Assembly: GCA_964515405.1 (NCBI GenBank) | Contig: CAZERD010000056.1 | Location: 1-9,340, forward strand | From: CAZERD01 sp964515405 | GTDB taxonomy: Bacteria; Campylobacterota_A; Desulfurellia; Desulfurellales; CAZERD01 | DNA length: 9,340 nt | Direction: 5' to 3' | Shown: piece after piece, positions 7,169 to 9,340 of the stretch | Layout of the letters: each line of letters opens with the position of its first letter | Numbering within the stretch: position 1 is the first letter of the stretch | Position numbers and translations under genes: made by a program | The notes under the pieces: model-generated | Databases searched by the model: none | Told to the model about the DNA's origin: nothing | Seen by the model: the letters and a program-made list of their open reading frames with translations, nothing else

Positions 7169-8239
7169 ATGGATATAGAAGAGATCAGGGAGAAGATAAG
7201 CGATATAGATAGAAGGATAATAGAAATACTTGATGAGAGGGCGCGGTATGTAAAAGAGATAGGTAGGATAAAGCGAGCTAGGAGGTTGCCGTTTTATTCT
7301 CCCGATAGAGAGACACATATATACAGGATGATAAAGGAATATTCTTCGGGCGAGTTCCCAGAGAAGGGATTAAAAAATGTTTTTAGAGAAATAATGAGTG
7401 CTTCTATAAAGCTTGAAGAACCGCTGACTGTAAGCTATTTAGGCCCTGAAGCCACTTTTACTCATCAGGCTGCCATTGAGCGGTTTGGATTTTCTCTTCA
7501 CTATATGCCTGAGGAGACAATAGAAGATGTTTTCATGGATGTTGAAAAGGAGCGTGCTGATTTTGGAGTGGTACCTGTGGAGAATTCCATAGAAGGTATA
7601 GTGAATTATACACTGGATATGTTTGTAGACTCCAATGTTAAGATAGTTTCTGAAATAGTGGTTGACATAAAGCATAATCTTCTTTCAAAGGCTGGGACCC
7701 TTGATGAAATACAGGCTGTGTACTCTCATCCCAATGCATTGGGACAGTGTAGCAAGTGGATAAAGAAACATCTTTCTCACGTGGATGTATTTGAGACAAC
7801 ATCAACAGCGAAGGCTGCGAAGATAGCTGAGAGAGACTCTAAGAAGGCGGCCATTGGCTCTCTTGCTGCTGCTCGAATTTATGGACTTCGTGTTCTTGCC
7901 AGTGGTATAGAAGATAAAACAAACAATGTTACAAGATTTCTTGTGTTGGGTAATCATATCCCTGGTAGAACAGGTTTTGATAAAACTTCTCTCATGTTTT
8001 CTATAAAAGACAGGGTAGGAATTTTGTATGAGATTCTTAAGCCGTTTCATGATAGGGGAATTAATCTGACAAGAATAGAATCAAGGCCGTCTCGTCAGAA
8101 GAATTGGTCTTATATATTTTATGTTGATGTGGACGGTCATATAGAAGATGAAAGGGTATCGGATGCTGTAAACGCTATAGAAGACCTTACAATGTTTATT
8201 AAGGTTCTAGGCTCGTACCCCAAAGATACAAAATCCTGA
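7169..8239 (+). CDS. pheA: Bifunctional chorismate mutase / prephenate dehydratase
   Basis: This P-protein converts chorismate to prephenate and then to phenylpyruvate, the committed route to phenylalanine. Three domains are visible in 356 residues. Residues 1 to about 85 are an AroQ-type chorismate mutase with IREKISDIDRRI, LDERARYVKEIGRIK and YSPDRE. Residues about 87-262 are prephenate dehydratase, starting VSYLGPEATFTHQAA, with GVVPVENSIEGIV (133-145), SHPNALGQC (186-194) and the substrate-binding NNVTRF (252-257). Residues about 273-350 are an ACT domain with ESRP (304-307), the motif linked to phenylalanine binding, so feedback inhibition by phenylalanine is expected. The usual GAL(V) ACT motif reads VGILYEIL here. 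No leader peptide or attenuator fits in the 5-nt gap after accA. The TGA at 8237 is followed by a 37-nt gap. Confidence 0.97.
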   Translation: MDIEEIREKISDIDRRIIEILDERARYVKEIGRIKRARRLPFYSPDRETHIYRMIKEYSSGEFPEKGLKNVFREIMSASIKLEEPLTVSYLGPEATFTHQAAIERFGFSLHYMPEETIEDVFMDVEKERADFGVVPVENSIEGIVNYTLDMFVDSNVKIVSEIVVDIKHNLLSKAGTLDEIQAVYSHPNALGQCSKWIKKHLSHVDVFETTSTAKAAKIAERDSKKAAIGSLAAARIYGLRVLASGIEDKTNNVTRFLVLGNHIPGRTGFDKTSLMFSIKDRVGILYEILKPFHDRGINLTRIESRPSRQKNWSYIFYVDVDGHIEDERVSDAVNAIEDLTMFIKVLGSYPKDTKS

Positions 8240-8276
8240 GGTTTCTTAATACTTTCCTTTGATATAGGGTTTTGCT
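8240..8276 (+). other. Intergenic gap between pheA and the FkbM gene
   Basis: This 37-nt gap is more T-rich than the purine-rich coding sequence around it. It holds a weak AGGG (8266-8269) ahead of GTG 8277. I see no stem followed by a T tract and no well-spaced -35/-10 pair, so neither a terminator nor a promoter is supported. It is the first place after pdxA where the tight spacing loosens, so the functional boundary between core metabolism and the glycan-type genes may lie here. Confidence 0.5.
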
Positions 8277-9251
8277 GTGGATGACGTAGGAATGTTACTT
8301 GCGGAACTTGATATACTCAGGGTTGACAAACATAGTTGGATGTGGAATTTCGGTAGTTTGAAGGCTTTAAAGAGATATGTAAAAGTCACAGGTATCACGA
8401 TGACGATCACGGGATGCGAGACTGGGTGTCAGGATATCATAAGGGAGTTGGAATCTGAGGGTATTGACGCCTCTGTTAGTGCTTGTGGAGAGGGTGTAGT
8501 TGTTCCAGCTTCGGATTTCTATCCCACGATTGAGGCACCTGATAAGAATGAGATTGAAAGGCATGCAGCAGAGGTTGTTAGAGCTTATAGGTTGTTTGAG
8601 GATGATCAAAGTAGGCGGATATACTCCGCTTGTGTAGGATATGCTTTGGATAGGGATGACTCACGTTTCGTTATATCTCAATTTCGCCAGTATTTGCATC
8701 CTGAGGTAAAACCTGAGGAAGGGGATGTGGTACTGGATGGTGGGGCATTTATTGGTGATACTGTAAACCTTTTTTTGGAAGCAACTGGGGATCAGTGTTT
8801 TATTTATGCTTTTGAACCCGATGGTGTGAACTTTGAAGAGCTCAAGGAATCATTTGGTGGAATGCGGAATGTTTTTCTTTTCAGGAAAGGGCTATGGGAG
8901 AGTGGTGGTAGAATGTCTGTGGCTAGAAATGAGGGAGAGGGAAACTCGATGCTCTCTGTCTTGGAGGATTCTCCCGGGGAGGTGGAGGTTGTTACCGTAG
9001 ACTCTATCTTTGGGGGTCGTTCCCGATGTGATCTAATTAAGCTCAATGTTGAGGGTTCAGAACTTCACGTGCTTAGAGGTGCTGTTGAAACCATTGTAAA
9101 ATGGAAACCTAAGCTTCAAGTAGCCGTTTATCATAGGAAAAACCATCTGTGGGAAATACCTTTGTTTATTTCTTCTCTGTGTGCGGGATATAGGTTTTAT
9201 CTTGGTCATCATCTGCGCAGGTGGGGTGGAATTGTGTTTTACTGTGTCTGA
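8277..9251 (+). CDS. FkbM-family SAM-dependent methyltransferase
   Basis: FkbM-type enzymes (Methyltransf_21) O-methylate sugars, polyketides or glycolipids; many sit in surface-polysaccharide or glycosylation loci. The product has 324 residues. The C-terminal half is a class I methyltransferase: motif I VVLDGGAFIGDT (151-162), YAFEPDGVNFEEL (177-189), and the FkbM signature VDSIFG...CDLIKLNVEGSELHVLRGA (241-269), where the acidic residue of NVEG is typical. Before it, FRQYLHPEVKPEEGDVV is also family-like. Residues about 35-85 resemble a degenerate Rossmann beta-alpha-beta unit (TGCETGCQDIIRELESEGI). I see no signal peptide. The start is uncertain: GTG 8277 has only a weak AGGG about 7 nt upstream; an ATG at 8292 is an alternative with GTAGGA almost touching it. 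The substrate cannot be inferred from sequence. Confidence 0.85.
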   Translation: MDDVGMLLAELDILRVDKHSWMWNFGSLKALKRYVKVTGITMTITGCETGCQDIIRELESEGIDASVSACGEGVVVPASDFYPTIEAPDKNEIERHAAEVVRAYRLFEDDQSRRIYSACVGYALDRDDSRFVISQFRQYLHPEVKPEEGDVVLDGGAFIGDTVNLFLEATGDQCFIYAFEPDGVNFEELKESFGGMRNVFLFRKGLWESGGRMSVARNEGEGNSMLSVLEDSPGEVEVVTVDSIFGGRSRCDLIKLNVEGSELHVLRGAVETIVKWKPKLQVAVYHRKNHLWEIPLFISSLCAGYRFYLGHHLRRWGGIVFYCV

Positions 9252-9278
9252 TTGTGTAGAATAGATGATGCTACACAG
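9252..9278 (+). repeat. Small inverted repeat / RNA hairpin after the FkbM gene
   Basis: TGTGTAG at 9253-9259 is perfectly complementary to CTACACA at 9271-9277, with an 11-nt loop; 9252/9278 could add a U-G pair. The stem starts directly after the FkbM stop codon and ends 5 nt before the next gene's ribosome site. No run of T follows, so it is not a standard intrinsic terminator. It could stabilise the upstream mRNA end or modulate the next gene, or be chance. Confidence 0.45.
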
Positions 9279-9282
9279 AATG

Positions 9283-9291
9283 AGGGGGTGA
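9283..9291 (+). promoter_or_regulatory. Ribosome binding site of the last, partial gene
   Basis: AGGGGGTGA is a near-match to the anti-Shine-Dalgarno complement AGGAGGTGA and ends 4 nt before GTG 9296. It supports a genuine gene start at the very end of the window. Confidence 0.6.
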
Positions 9292-9295
9292 GCTT

Positions 9296-9340
9296 GTGAA
9301 AGGTATTGTTGCTTTTATTGTTGCGAGGTTGCTTTCCTCG
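9296..9340 (+). CDS. N-terminus of a probable sugar-nucleotide cytidylyltransferase (3' end outside window)
   Basis: Only 15 codons are visible: GTG start, then KGIVAFIVARLLSS. A strong ribosome site lies just upstream. The pattern of Lys followed by a beta-strand, then ARxxSS, matches the opening of cytidylyltransferases of the KdsB/NeuA/SpsF type, where the next residues are normally RLPGK at the nucleotide-binding loop. These enzymes activate acidic sugars as CMP derivatives for lipopolysaccharide, capsule or spore/flagellar glycans. Fifteen residues are too few for a firm family call, but the FkbM gene next door makes a glycan role plausible. Confidence 0.45.
   Translation, partial: MKGIVAFIVARLLSS

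Noticed and set aside
8231..8245. Possible terminator hairpin around the pheA stop (AAATCC / GGTTT)
   Set aside because: Only two G-C pairs around a 3-nt loop with a mismatch and no T tract; too weak to support termination.

Overview
This window is a compact, entirely forward-strand stretch of a bacterial chromosome. It holds seven complete protein genes, the 3' end of an eighth and probably the first 15 codons of a ninth. I see no tRNA, rRNA, CRISPR array, insertion sequence, phage gene or integration site. Protein families were recognised by motif reading only. The coding strand is rich in purines, Ile is often ATA and Arg is mostly AGG/AGA. That style is common in thermophiles and other deep-branching bacteria. 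RNase J together with DXP-pathway PdxA, a bifunctional PheA and a SpoIIIE/FtsK translocase argues against Enterobacteria-like groups, but the phylum cannot be fixed from this window. A thermophilic or candidate-phylum bacterium is my best, weakly held guess.

Layout. Positions 1-2834 hold pdxA (C-terminal half, vitamin B6 synthesis), rsmA (16S rRNA dimethylation) and rnj (RNase J), and ftsK (chromosome translocase) follows at 2831-4963. Each gene overlaps the next, by 22, 16 and 4 nt, so the block looks translationally coupled. After a 21-nt gap comes lysC (aspartokinase), then accA (acetyl-CoA carboxylase alpha subunit) 7 nt later and pheA (chorismate mutase/prephenate dehydratase) 5 nt after that. 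A 37-nt gap precedes an FkbM-family methyltransferase gene. After a 44-nt spacer with a small hairpin, a new reading frame opens whose first residues resemble a sugar-nucleotide cytidylyltransferase.

How the genes work together. The first four are housekeeping genes for cofactor synthesis, ribosome maturation, RNA decay and chromosome segregation. The next three are metabolic entry points: aspartate-family amino acids, fatty acids and phenylalanine. LysC and PheA both end in ACT domains, so feedback inhibition by end products is expected. The last two frames probably begin a separate surface-glycan or glycosylation module. Spacing suggests one long transcription unit from pdxA to pheA. No convincing promoter or intrinsic terminator is visible inside it.

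The most interesting signal is an internal translation start in lysC. A strong Shine-Dalgarno sequence at 5711-5717 precedes an in-frame ATG at 5723 that would give a 160-residue ACT-only beta subunit, as in the alpha2beta2 aspartokinases of Bacillus and Thermus. I found no clearly undescribed system; most of the window is ordinary core genome.
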